From contig CM025852.1 of the NCBI GenBank assembly GCA_003952965.2, positions 7,237,013-7,301,012 of the forward strand: 64,000 bases of DNA, in the 5' to 3' direction. The notes under the pieces are model-generated. The model was not told where the DNA came from, ran no database searches, and saw only the letters and a program-made list of their open reading frames with translations. The DNA comes from Morella rubra (Eukaryota > Streptophyta > Magnoliopsida > Fagales > Myricaceae). The position numbers and the translations under genes were made by a program. Below are positions 42,082-54,200 of the stretch, piece by piece; position 1 is the first letter of the stretch, and each line of letters begins with the position of its first letter.

Positions 42082-45000
42082 TTAATCTCCCATAAGGTCT
42101 TTCTTTGAGTGCCTATGTTGTTGAACGACCAAAACTGAGCCATTAATGTTGAAGTCTGAAGAAGCCAAGAGATCTCCAACTGTTCCAAGTTCAGGACATT
42201 CCTCCCAATCACAAATGCCTGTTGTCAGCTGTGAGTGTCCCCGCCCGCTTCCTTTCCCTACCACAAACAAAGAGTACATATCCCCAATGTCTCTCAAACT
42301 TTCCACTGTCTGCGCCGCATTGTTCACATACTTCTCCACGTATCCAACTTGGCCCGTTGTCACGTACCTATCACCATCGTCATCGCCATTTATGAATAGA
42401 AAACCATGTGTTTTAAATCAATTGAATATGAGTAAAATATATAGTTCAAGAGCATAAAATGTGAGTGTAAGCATTTCACATTAAAAGAACGCCACAATTG
42501 AATGCTTAAATATAATATCGAAGTTTTGCACACCCTCAAGTGATAGCTCAATAATTAGAAAGACAGACTTTTTACTGGTTAAATGAACTGTATCAGGTAG
42601 AACATAAGTTCAAATCCCATCTCTGTTAGGGTGATCAATTCTTGACTTACCATATTTACACATGTTGTGGGACCGGTACATATAACAAAATTAAGAAAAG
42701 ACCTCCCGATCTCAATCCATGATGAAAGTCTTCCCCGGTGGCTTGATGTAAATCTATAAATTTTTGAGAAACTACTGCTTATCTCTAAAACTTAAGAAAA
42801 GAGAACTCTCATTTTATTAGAAGGTCTAACGTGTGATATTTAATTGAAATTAAGGTGAAGTGTAAAATTAGGCTTTGAACTCAGGACTTTAGCTCTAATA
42901 AAATATAAATTTATCACTCTAAAACTTAAGAAAAGAGAACTCTATCAGTTTTAGGTTTTAAACTCAAGTAACGTCAGTGAATCAAGTAAACAGTACCCAA
43001 CAATATTACATTAACTCAACGTGTGCAGAGCATGCTCTTAGTACAAAGGCCTATTTCAGTACTCCGTTTATTTCCTGAACATAGAAATGTCATCATGCAC
43101 AGACATGTTTTAGCAGCATACATCGTACCTGCCTATGTATTATGTATATTAATCTCATGAATTAATTTCGAATATTCAATTAACACAAACCGGGTAAATA
43201 TGATACCTGTTATAGAAGTCGGATAGGAAGGCATCGTCAACTTCATTCCTGCCATTTCCGGCCTCTAGTCTTGATAAAGCCATTAACACTCCATCCTCCT
43301 CTGATTTCTTATCAATCTGGGAATCGTTTTCGCTCGATGATGGTGACGAGGCTGGTTGGAACCTAATGACGGTCAAATTGATTCGGGGATGAGCAGCAAT
43401 GCGTCTACTCCACGCAACCGCCTCGCGATCATCTGGACCCCCGAAGAAAAGAGTTGCAACGTGCTGCATAGTTTCAGAGCCTAGGAGCTCCGAGAATCCG
43501 GGAACCCCATCAATCCCTCTGTTTACAATGATGCCGACTGAGCATGGAGCATGGCGAAGAACCTTTTGGTTTGTAGTCCTAATGCCCTCCTTCCCACTAT
43601 CCATTTGTCCATCAATTCGCTGGTGCTTGTGAAAAGGAAGAAGAATAATGGATACCCGCATGCCCTCGGCGCTGTTACACACATCCTCATACAAACTTTC
43701 AAAGGGAGACACTGCTTTACTTTGGTGGATCAAAATTTTAGTCTCAGCAGTAAAAGCATCCATAGCCTCATAGATCTCTAGCACATCATTTCCACCATAT
43801 TTTTCCTCGTCGCTGAGCTCATCATCTTCTAGTTCATGATAGGATACAATATTTTTCCTGCGCTTTTGGACTAGCTCTATCAGGTGCATCAGATAAGGGT
43901 TGATTGGTGATTTCTGAGAGCAGCTTAATGCTGATATAAGTGCAAGTATGGGTGGCATATGACGAGGCCTATAAACGCACGCCAGCAAGCTGAGCTCTTC
44001 ATCTGGATCATGTATTTCAAGCCCTGTCCGCGTATTCCCAAACGCTCTTTCTTCTTTTCTCATCAGGAAAGCCACAATCGGCCCTGATATTATTGTGTTG
44101 ATGGCTATTGATATCAGCAACAAATTATAAGCTTTGGGACTCCACAACTGGTACAATATTAGCCAAACCATGTCCAAATTAGACGTTGCTAGCGACCAAC
44201 TTCACAAAACAAATGAATGTAAATTAAATTATCAATGAGGAAAAGCTTACAATAAGCGTCTTTGATGAGGAGCCTATGAACAGAAGATCAGCATGGCCTT
44301 TCAGGTTCAATAGAAAACCAAGGAGAACCCCCTCATGCAGTGGAATCCCAAGGAACTGGCAAGCAGCAAGAGTGCCACTAATCTTGGCTCCAGTGCTCAA
44401 CACGACCATGATTACTACAATGAGTACATTTTTCCAACTTTTGAAATACCTTCCATTAAATTGGAAGCCAATGTAGCCGAAGTAAATGGGAAGTATGAAG
44501 TTGTGAACTGAATAGGTGAGCCTGTGCACCAATGTCCTTGCTGTTTTACCTTCCTTGGGGAACATCAGGCCGATGACAAAACAATGCAATATGCTGTTAT
44601 AATTCGCCCATTCAATAAATATTGAGCTTCCAATAAGAAGTGAAAAGATAACGAACACCTCGGGATTTCTCAAGTACTTTTGGTTAGGGTTTCGTTTATT
44701 GAACCAATTAGCCAAGTACTTGTTTATGACCATGACCGACAGGCTAAGGAAGAGGCAAAAGAAACCGTATCTGAGCACCTTCCCTGAATGAAATGCAACT
44801 ATGAAATTGAAGAATAGCAAGCATGACATTTCATTTAAAAGTGAAGAGTTTATTGCTAATCTTCCAATCTCCGACGTATCAAACTTCAGCTCTGCCGCCA
44901 AACGAATCACAACCGGGGACGCCGTGTATGCTAAGATTAACATGATGATCAGCATGAATGTGAACTGGAAATCATCCCCTCCTAGCTGATGGCACAAATA

Positions 45001-45543
45001 GGAGGAGGCTCCACCTCCAAAGATGAAGCCTACTATGGCACCACCGTATGCAGTAGCGCTCACCCTACGTAAGTTGCGCCTCATGTAAGGAATGTCTGTT
45101 TCTAGCCCGATCAGGAACACGAATATGATACGGCAGAAGAGACCAAAGATTTCATAGAAATCTGAAGCCGTACTCTGGAAAAAGAATTCTCTCACTTGTG
45201 GAATATTTGATAGCCCTGAGGGACCTAGCACCAATCCAGCCTACGATGGAAAAGCATACCAAAAGAATTCCATTACCTGATTTAGTTATGACATGTGCGT
45301 TGTAGAACAACAGCACAATTCAAATCGAAAACAGATACAGAGTTTTAACATGTTCATCATGATGTGTGCTCGCATGTGCTTGAATGATGAAACACTCACG
45401 AAGATTTGAGCAATGGGTCCAGGTTGACCCAAGGCCTTGAGCACGACGTGGAAGAAGTGCGAGATGACAAGAATGCCAGACACTTGCATGGCCATCGAGG
45501 AAAGAGGATTGAACAAATTGACCATGCGGTGGGTAGCGTCCAT
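42082..45543 (-). CDS. Cation/H+ exchanger (CHX, CPA2 family), four exons
   Basis: CHX proteins exchange monovalent cations such as K+ for protons in plant endomembranes or plasma membrane. Exons are 45400-45543, 44251-45240, 43207-44147 and 42082-42367, all GT-AG, giving 786 residues, usual for the family. The ATG at 45543 has A at -3 and G at +4; the open frame further upstream has no ATG. Residues 1 to about 400 are the multi-helix exchanger domain (GQPGPIAQIF then AGLVLGPSGL, the family signature). The rest is the cytosolic tail, ending with MYSLFVVGKGSG, CDWEECPELGTVGDLLASSD and GSVLVVQQHRHS. The transport core reads LLNEMSCLL around residues 182-190, with Glu185 where family members usually carry Asp. 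The exact subfamily member is not resolved. Confidence 0.92.
42533..42775 (+). repeat. tRNA-derived SINE in CHX intron 3
   Basis: A box-like tgatagctcaataatt and B box-like aagttcaaatccc are spaced as in a Pol III promoter, followed by a tRNA-unrelated body. The position inside an intron and the relaxed boxes suggest an old SINE copy, not a tRNA gene. End positions are approximate. Confidence 0.6.
42776..42955 (-). mobile_element. TRIM-like relic (miniature LTR element) in CHX intron 3
   Basis: Two direct repeats sharing ctctaaaacttaagaaaag (left about 42783-42830, right about 42915-42952) flank a short non-coding middle. The inner side shows agctctaata, a minus-strand form of the initiator-tRNA-Met primer site. 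The layout matches the TRIM at 11134. Degraded and non-coding; ends approximate. Confidence 0.5.
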
Positions 45544-45590
45544 CGTGTTAGCGTGCAAGGAAACAACAAACAACAATCAGTACGGGGAAT

Positions 45591-45742
45591 TAACAAGAGA
45601 AAGAAAATCTAAATGCCACTTTCTGTATTCGGAAGGTATGGGGGGAACGAAGTAATCTGTCCCGTGTAACAAGAGAAAGAAAATCTAAATGCCACTTTCT
45701 GTATTCGGAAGGTATGGGGGGAACGAAGAAATCTGTCCCGTG
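45591..45742. repeat. 76-bp tandem duplication in the CHX 5' region
   Basis: Units 45591-45666 and 45667-45742 both start taacaagagaaag and end ctgtcccgtg. I find a single mismatch over 76 bp, so the event is recent. It begins 47 bp upstream of the CHX start codon. Confidence 0.9.
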
Positions 45743-47789
45743 TCTCAGATCCCCTTTTCACTGATTGAAGATCCGCAAAAAGTTAAACGCCTTTACTTTT
45801 TCCTGACATGCTAAAATCTAGATCACGCGTGACGCGTCTAGTACCAGATAATAAACCGATATTTTTATAATGGGTCTGAAATTCCAGGGGTGATAGTAAA
45901 TACATACAAGTAACAAGTTGATATATATATTGACAAGTCGCCAGACTCCAATATGGAAGCCTAGTTCAATGAAAAGACGTCCACCTTTAAAGCAAGCCCT
46001 TTAATCCTTCCTGCACGCCCCCAAGAGAAACTGAAGACTTATGGTGCTGATATTTCTATAAAACAAGAACTTGGTCGCATATTATGAATGCAGCTCTTTC
46101 TAGTCTGAAAATCATTCATGGGGCTTTATTTTCTCTAGATATGATAGGAGTTAGCAGTTCTATCGATTTCACGTGAAATTCTATCCTGTTCCGGAAAATA
46201 ATATACTATGATATATATCACTGATCAAGAGTAAATGGGCCTGTCTAAGCCCACAAATAAAGCCCCACACTCAAAGCACTGTGAAACCGCCTAGAAACGG
46301 GCTACAGTTGTATCAATCCCTTACGCCGCTCATGACTAAACACACTTCTCCCATTTCTTTGTTTCCTTCTACTCTTCGCTCACGATTTTAGCGATGGGGA
46401 TGCAAAAGCAATTCGAACCCTCTTTTGTAGAACCCTAACGAAGAGGAAACTCCATATCCAACTTCCCAGAGTGGAGGAATATCCACCCTATGTTTTCTAA
46501 GAGCTCCACTTTGGATTATCATACTTCAAGTTTGTGGAGTACAAGAAGCATAAACCTTTTCTCCCACAAATTTGTTCTTTGCAAATTGGATCACCACACA
46601 GAAATGGGGCTGATGTCAATTCCATGATTGAAGAATTGATGACTGGGGGCTGCAAAACGAGTTAAAGAAGATAAAAAGTCTTCGGATTCGAAGCAGTAGT
46701 AAACTCCTCCGCCATTTTCAAACTTTTTAAGTAAATTTTTCCTTAAGCTTAACCCTCATCTCGTCGAGCTAAATATTTCCACTTTATTCTATATTATTAT
46801 TAACAAGCGCCAGATTAGCATAATAAAGTATTATTTCGGAAGAAGTTTAGGCGAATTGTATTATAGATATAATGCAAGGAGAACCCATCATTGCTTCCTC
46901 ACTTCTCGCTTGTTCCTAGAAGGGGCCGATGATGATGTATTCTCTTCCCCAAGCTACTTTATTTTATACACTTTTTCCTCTCCTTTTCCAGCTTGCCAGG
47001 AAACTCCTCCTTGTCCTCCCTCCATTCAAAAGAAACGAACTCAGAAGAACGCGCAAAATGAAGTAGAAAACTGTAACGGCTCTCCAACAACGTATAATTC
47101 AGTGCCGTTTAAATTTCCAATCTTTGCTTTCCATACGCCTCGTTGTATTCTGGTATATGAATCATGTTCTTGCGTTTAGATCGTTTAACCTGAGAAAATG
47201 TCACCCAATTTTCGAAAATAATAATAATTCAAAAACATCATATGCCTATAACTTGGCGATAGTTAAACTATCTGAAACTCGATTCAGACACAAGTCACGA
47301 CATCATACCCAGAACATCTAACTTTGGTCATGTTTGCTTAAAGAATTTCTAAGAATTCTGGGATTCCAAACATTACCTTAGAAGCCCAAAAATAAGGAAC
47401 ATCAAAACAGTGAATAACATCAAAGAAGTCGCACAACAGAGAGTGAGTAGGGAAAACTCGTTTGTTACAATTTCTTCATTCAAAAGCAGAAGCTTTTGTT
47501 TTATCTGGACATATATATATATATATATTAAAAAGAGAAACTATTCCAGAGAGGCATCAAAGGGAGCAGATGCCACAGAACACCACACTTTTTATACTAA
47601 CATTCACAGTTTCAGCATGAACAAAGCTCAAAAATGCGCCAGTCTTCCTCTTCTTTCTTCTCGTCTCTCCTTGGCCCTATTTAATTCCTCAAAAGCTCTA
47701 GGATGTAGACTCCACTCCTTCTCTACATTCTTTTCCTTAGATATATATCGAGGAAGTTCCGGAAAACTTCTAATATGTATCTTTAATAT
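45743..47789. other. CHX to FLZ intergenic region
   Basis: No recognised gene. Around 46390-46680 a plus-strand stretch looks faintly like decayed coding sequence (readings such as NSMIEELMTGGCKTS in one frame), but frames are short and no family is recognised. A (TA)n run lies at about 47509-47528. Confidence 0.4.
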
Positions 47790-48628
47790 TTAAGCGGCCG
47801 CAATGGTGCTGGTACGGAAAGGGTAGTCCTGGGTTTTGTTTGGGGAGGTAGACTCTCTCTGCTGCTGCTTCTTCATGAAGGCCTTCACGGAAGATGAGAG
47901 ATTCCGCTTTTTCTCCTTGGCCTCATCCATTTCCATTTGCTCTTGTCTACATTCTTCACTGCAGAATGGTGTGTCCCCTCTGCATATTCAAGCAAGAATT
48001 CCCATAAGTGAATCGCTCATCAGAAACAACTTTTCCCGGATATTTTTGAAGAAAATGGATTGAATCCAAATTAAAAACAGTTGGGATTAAGAAAAATGAC
48101 ACAGCTTTAAACTTTTCTTACAGACTGGTGAGTACGAAATTTAGAGAACTTAAATTCCTGATTTTTCTAGATTCCAAAAAGCAGGACTTTCTTGTCCAAA
48201 TAAGGACTACGATGATTTCTACATCAAATCAAACTTTTTTCCAGGAAAAAAAAGAAAAAGAAAAAGAAATCGACAACGTATGCGGACTAGAACAGAGAAA
48301 AAGATGTAGTGGCTAACCTGTACATGAAGATGTCTTTGTTATTCCCGAGTGGTTTCTTGCAAAGAAAACAGGCTTCCAAGAAATGGGCCTGGTGGTCTTC
48401 GAATCTTGCATCGTAGAACCTACCAGATCTAGGAGACAGAGCCGAAATGCCTCTGAAACTACTCCTATGGTTATTATTTAAGGAAACACTGTAACAGAGT
48501 GCCCTAGACAAGAAGGGTTGTTTGTGGTGGTGACTTCCAGAGAAACCAGCTTGCATGTCCGCCAAGGATGCCAACCCATCATCTTCCTCGATGAAACAAG
48601 GCCTTCTCGAGCTTGAAGTAGACTCCAT
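47790..48628 (-). CDS. FCS-like zinc finger (FLZ) protein, two exons
   Basis: FLZ proteins are small plant scaffolds that bind the SnRK1 energy-sensing kinase through a C4 zinc finger. Exons 48318-48628 and 47790-47979 (donor TACAG|GTTAGC, acceptor ATGCAG|AGGGG) give 166 residues. The zinc finger is complete: FLEACFLCKKPLG in exon 1, then GDTPFCSEECRQEQMEMDEA in exon 2, with all four cysteines. The tail ends FRTSTIAAA just before the stop, a common FLZ ending. The N-terminus MESTSSSRRPCFIEEDDGLA matches FLZ starts. An in-frame ATG at 48847 would add 73 residues, but these include a (CT)n-coded Ser/Leu run, better read as 5' UTR. The family call is firm; the exact member is not assigned. Confidence 0.93.
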
Positions 48629-48880
48629 GAATGAACAAAATGTATATGCTTCCCCTTTGTTTCTCTTTGGTGTGTTCAAGGAGTTAGACCCGGAATGCCT
48701 TTTCCCAGAGAGAGAGAGAGAGAGAGTGAGAGATGGAGATGGAAGAGTGGAGGATGACGAAGATATAAAGAGAGTTGGTGAAGAATCTGAGAGAGAGAGA
48801 GAGAGAAACCACGGCAGGTTTTCAAGAATCCGTGCAAGTGAATCCATTGGCTCAAAATTCCTGCTCTCCAAGTTTCCAAT
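48629..48880 (-). promoter_or_regulatory. FLZ 5' leader with CT microsatellites
   Basis: Two pyrimidine runs on the gene strand (about 48711-48727 and 48790-48803, read as gagaga on the plus strand) lie just above the FLZ start. CT-rich 5' leaders are frequent in plants. This reading competes with a longer protein starting at 48847. Confidence 0.55.
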
Positions 48881-50830
48881 AATTTATTTATTTCCGAAAA
48901 TACCAAAATCCCTATTCAACATTGCCTTTCTTAAGAATTTACGATAATACCCGTAATAGAGCGAGCTAAAAAGGTTCCAGGATGGCAGTTTCGTGAGTTT
49001 TTTGAAAAAATGAGGGTGAAATGAGAAGTAGATTTTCATTCTCGTAATAAGAGCCCAGGATCTTCCACTCTCCGAGCATGTAGCCCCCACTCGCGACCCA
49101 TCCGCGCATGATCTCACTACTCAGCTCCCTAAACCATTTGTAACGTCAATATGACAATATCGTACCGGAGAATTAACGGAAGGCCCCACGCTCGGACAAA
49201 TGCGCGTAAACGTAACGTTCACACCACCCACTGTCTCAAGTCTCTGCCTCCCCTTTCTCGTGAAATAAAAGAATTAATTCCGACACCAGAACCAAAAAAT
49301 ATTTCAAAATTCGTTTCTTTTTTTGTATTTTTCACAGCCAAAAGCAACCAATTATTTAATAATAAAAAAGCAGGCTTCACACTCGCTCTTCGTATTAGCA
49401 TCAGTTATGCAGCGTTTATTAAACAAAAATTTTAATAAAATTTTATTTTTATAAATAAATTTTAAATTTAAATTTATTTATATTATTTATTTATTAATAT
49501 TAATATTATTTTTTTAATACTAACTTAAAATTTTAATAAAATTTTACAAACAAAGGCACTTTAATCAGCACTAGATTTGATTTTACTACTGTAATTAGTA
49601 TGTCATTTTAATTGTTCATATTTATTAAAAAATAAAAAATTACGAAAAATTCTGACCCACGCGCCAGAAATGCAAGGCGGGGACTCCCAAGTCCCAGGTG
49701 CCAGGCCAGAGTCCCCAACAGTACGTGTACTACTCCTACACCTCCAAAAACCCGCGGTTTCCAATTTTCTCCCACCTTGTCCCTCACTCAACCTGACATC
49801 ACCCACTCTCTTTCCCACCCCAACTTTTCCCAAGATTCTTTTGTCGTTTTCCTCAAAAAAACCCCTCCTACCCCCACTGGACCCCACCACCTCCTAAAAC
49901 CCATCAACGTGGGCCCCCACCCCACCCCAATGACGACGATGATGGCGTGGGCCCATGATAACTGCTCTTTTTATATCTCGCTTTCCAAGGTTTTTGTTCC
50001 CTACTATACCTACCTGCCCGTTGAATTTCGGGCAGCAGCCCCATATCTGACCGTTCCCTCTCGATTATTCACCGCTCTTTACACGTGTGCTCTATTGCTC
50101 GGTACCACCGCACCACCTAGTCCTATACCATCACCGCCACGCGGCGATCAAAGAACAAAAGCAAAATTGTCCGCCGAGTCCTACTCAAAGGTCAGGGATC
50201 CTCCCTTTTCTTTTCTGGGCTAGTGATTTTTTATTCCTAGTGTCTTCTTTACCGTTGGATTGGATTAAACTCCCACTTGCGGTCGATTTCTTCTAGAACG
50301 TCCTGCTAATTACAATCTTGGATCTGGTGAGGAAAACAAAAACAAAAAAATTACAATCTTGGATCTCCAGTAATCGTATTTAAAAATATAGGTTATTAAA
50401 ATTTTTGGTTTTTATTTCTAAACTACATTATCAAAATTAATATCTTATCCTGCAAGTGTTATAAATATCGAAGGAAATTGGGTTTGCAAATTAGTTTTGA
50501 GACCACAAGTTTGAAAACTCAAATCTAAACTTTAGGGTGAAATAGTGAAAAACTTTAAAAGTCGTTTTATCTTGGTAACAAGAAAAATTGGGGACTCATT
50601 CATAGTATACTTAATTCAAACGTATTAGCTGCATAAGTTTAATTCAATATCATAGTAAATTTCGAAAAGACTGAAGGACTTATTGAACTAACCCTAATTA
50701 AGTAACTAATTTTTTTTGCGCACATAATGATTTGAACCATGAGTATGCCCACACTCTTAGGCCCACTTTGAACTAACCGAGATGTTAACAGCAAAGAAGT
50801 CTTTAGAAACAAAACAAGCGGCTTAAGAAT
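48881..50830. other. Region upstream of FLZ
   Basis: 49420-49560 is almost pure A/T with aaaattttaataaaatttta twice (49424 and 49530), MITE-like. 49660-50230 is C-rich on the plus strand and open for 148 codons (49777-50223), but without similarity to any family. The remainder is AT-rich. FLZ promoter elements are presumably here, but none is identifiable. Confidence 0.4.
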
Positions 50831-51883
50831 AGAACATTTACATGCATAACATTCCTTTCTGTTGGCCCCCGTGATCCATTTGAAGCACCGCCCACCGAAT
50901 TCTAATGTTTTTGGTACTTGGTAGTGGCATAAGAGCTTTATGAGTATTTAATACAATCACGGATGTCATGATTTTGGATGGTTTTTTCTTGGCAATTCAC
51001 GGTGGTTTCCTTGTATATTTCGGAATTAAAAATGTTTGAGTTGCTTTCAAGGTTGTTCCTGTCATACTTTGACTGGGAAAAGTTTATGGAAAATAGTTTC
51101 TTTTTGTGTGTTTTGTATACCAATAGTTTGGTGTCTAATTTTATACTTTACTCTTTTACCCTTTCCTTATATTTATATGAATAGAAAGGATAATTTTTTT
51201 AACCTTTTTAATAAAATAGAAAATCCATAATATTGGGTTCACTCTAACCTGCCTAAGGGGGGTGGACTTGAAAGGAACGAGTCTTCGTAGAGGAAGGTTG
51301 ACCAAACTTGACTTGTAATATATTATAGGAAATTACACCCATCACTTCTCGCCTATTTCGCTACATATCATTATTATTAGTTGTGGGTTCGACAATCTTT
51401 ACTTTATTAAAATCCGAACAAAGTTTCCACGCTGAAAAAAATCTTGAATAAGTACAATTACTTGATCAGTACTCATTAATTTATTTTTTATATATATTAT
51501 CCTCAAACATAAACTATTAATACATTTAATTCGCACTCTTCTTTTTAAAAATCATGATGCTATCTAAATTAAAGACAAATAATTATTTATTAAAATATAA
51601 GTTAAACAAGGGTGGAGATTCCTACAAGCTGCATAGAATCAATAATTAATGACAGAAAATCAACGAGTTAAGTTAAATCTTGATTCTTTTTTTCTCGCTG
51701 ATAAAATAAAGTAAAATACAACCAAATTAATACCGCAAAATAAAGTAAAATACAATAAAAAAATATATAAGAAACTGAAAGAGAACCTACAATAGTAGGA
51801 CCGCATTTTGCCACGTTTAGCCTCTTTTTTGGGGGCAATTAAGAAATCCGATGGTGCAGATGGCTGGCATGAGAGGGATTATT

Positions 51884-51891
51884 ATTAGTAG

Positions 51892-51922
<31 letters not shown>

Positions 51923-51932
51923 TATTATTTTA
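51884..51932. repeat. (TTA)n microsatellite
   Basis: A run of about 14 TTA/TTATTA units with minor interruptions. Confidence 0.9.
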
Positions 51933-52049
51933 GGTTAGGCCGACTTGTCATGTTTAGAAGTGAAGCTAGCGAGGGACCCACAAGAGAAAAAAGAGTTTAA
52001 GGGCGTGATTTGATTATCGTGAAAATAATTGAGCTTTGACATGAACTTT

Positions 52050-52128
52050 TAGGTAAAGTCCTTGTCTTCATTACTATAACTTTAATGACGTGCTAATAAA
52101 GTAAAAAGTTCTCCGGATCCTTTGGGCG
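52050..52128. promoter_or_regulatory. Conserved non-coding block, copy A
   Basis: Runs from aggtaaagtccttgtc to ctccggatcctttggg. About 95% identical by eye to 58561-58638 while the flanks are far more diverged. Contains AAAG (Dof-type) and an ACGT core (tgacgtgc) and is followed by ctacatatac, so a promoter origin is plausible but unproven. Confidence 0.5.
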
Positions 52129-54200
52129 GCCTACATATACAGTTCCCAGTTCCCACCTCCACTGGTGTTTGTTCCGATGCATTTTCTCTCTTTCAAATCA
52201 CAAAATAGTTTTAGTGTTTTTGCCGAGAAGAAATTTTGTGGTCTCTTAAGTTGTTTTTGGAGATTCGTATCTCTTAATTTATATGATATTCGGGGTTAGG
52301 AGACAATTTCAACTACTCAAGGTTTGTTTATACATTAATTCGGTCCTATTTTGATAGACTTTAGGTATATAATTTTTCTTGTTATTTAAAATGAAAAAAA
52401 AATAAAAGAAATAATAAACCTATTTTTCTTTTGTTCGTGTTTATTTTTTTAAAATTTAAATATTAAATAAAAGTGGTGACCATAAGTAGATAGAATTTCT
52501 GGCCTCTAAAATCAACTGCACTCTTAAAAGATGGTGCGATCCTCTTTACTTAGATGGATATTTATGAATTAATTCAAACATTCAAGCTACAGGTAAAAAA
52601 TTTTATGATCACTTAGAGGAGTAACTTTTATGGGTACCTTAGAAAAAGAAAAAAAAAAAACTAAAAGGGTATCAATATCTGTTCCCTTTTTTTTAAAAGG
52701 AAAAATAGTACATCTCACGATTGTCAATAAATTAGACTAAAAACTATATAGTTCTTTAAGAGAAAAAAATATATAAAATACTTAATTTCCGCTTCCTATG
52801 CATGAAAGATGGTTATTAATACTTGATTAATTATTGTATAATGGATCTCCTTAATTTTCAATTATGGCAGTGGCTTGTTACCTGTATTGAAGGGAGGAGT
52901 ATGGTTGGTTGTCCTCTTACATAATCAATTTTCCTCCCACTTTTTTTGAATTCTCTTTTGAAAATTAATTTCATGTGGGCAGTAGTTAGTCCAGCTTGAA
53001 CAACAGAGACTCCCGAAAGCTCTCAGCAAGACTTTTTGACTCTTCCATGCCGCGAGTGTAACGCAGAAAAAAGTGTGACGGAGACGGTACACAGACTTGT
53101 CAGTACTTGTACTGAAGGAGGACCACAAATCAATATGGGAATAAAAGACGCGTTTTTCATGATCTTGTTCTTTTTCTTTCAAGGACTGAAGGAAGTAATT
53201 CTGCTTTATATTTTTTTTTTCCTTTTCGTCTATATATTAATTAAAACTTTTCTCAATTTGTTGCCGACACGAAATATTTGAATTCGAAGAGAAATAAAGA
53301 AAATTGTTCAATAATCTATGCGAAGGTAAATGATGCATGAAGAAATCAAACGAACCTCATCTTACCTATCACTTGTACAAAACCCAGAAGTTAGAATAAA
53401 TCAAACCAACATGGGAAGTTAATGATAATACACCAAAACTAAAGCTACTAATTTTACAATCGCCAGAGCATGAACCATTAGAAAAGAAATTTGTTTTTGT
53501 CATTTCATTTTTAAAATTCGTTAATTTTAAATTTTAATTCTGATTTTGTCACTGTACACACCGGATTAACCCTATAAATAAGCCCAGTTGAATAATAGGT
53601 AAGTTCTGCAGCTCATAATTCACAACTTTCCACTTAAGTCATCAATCTAATTTTAAAAAAAAATTAAACTCTACATGTGCATTTAACCCACACAATTCTC
53701 GTTCTTAGTAACTACTTAGGCAATTCGGGTGGGTTTAAAACTTCTCCGTGTAGATCAGGGCATGGTGCATGCACTGTGCATACACAATACTCCAGAAAAT
53801 TCTCGTGCCTACCCTTGTTCCAAGCCCTTAACCACCGGCAAAGCAGAAAGCGCCAAATGGCCGATGGGCATCCAACGTCTGCTACCAAAGGGCCGGACAT
53901 GTCCTTGAACGCGAGACCACTCCTCGGTGCCTCTTTTTTTTTTTTTTTTTTTTTTCTTCTTTTTTAAGCAGGTCCCTTCTCCTTAGATTCCCTCTCCTTT
54001 TCCATCATTTTAACTTTGCTTCTCTGATCACTCAAGAGTGTGCCCGAGGATTTTGAAAAGATTCCCAGCTCCACAAAAGATATACAGACACGTACGGACC
54101 AAGATGACGCACATGTCCACAGGCAAACTAGTGCTTGGCGCATAATACATGCTAAAATTGGTTCTTAAACATGTTTTTAATAATATGTCTTTCTTTTGTT

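Larger units (their letters stand above)
50830..54200. repeat. Non-coding segmental duplication, copy A
   Basis: Islands at about 50850-51130, 52050-52200, 53040-53165 and 53740-54150 recur in the same order and orientation in copy B (56840-57170, 58561-58690, 59570-59680, 61420-61800). No open frame is shared between the copies. The intervening sequence differs in length and is much less alike. Confidence 0.75.

Noticed and set aside
45544-45576. Upstream extension of the CHX reading frame
   Set aside because: The frame is open but the codon at its start is TTG. The first ATG is at 45543 and has a good context.
48629-48871. Longer FLZ protein starting above the CT repeats
   Set aside because: The extension is largely Ser/Leu coded by CT microsatellites and resembles no FLZ N-terminus. 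A 5' UTR is the simpler reading, though the ATG at 48847 cannot be excluded.
49777-50223. 148-codon plus-strand open frame
   Set aside because: The openness follows from a C-rich, stop-poor composition. No family resemblance, no splice or promoter context, and proline/threonine-biased sequence.
53036-53281. 81-codon plus-strand frame in duplication copy A
   Set aside because: Its partner in copy B (59551-59760) is related at DNA level but reads a different peptide, so there is no protein-level conservation.
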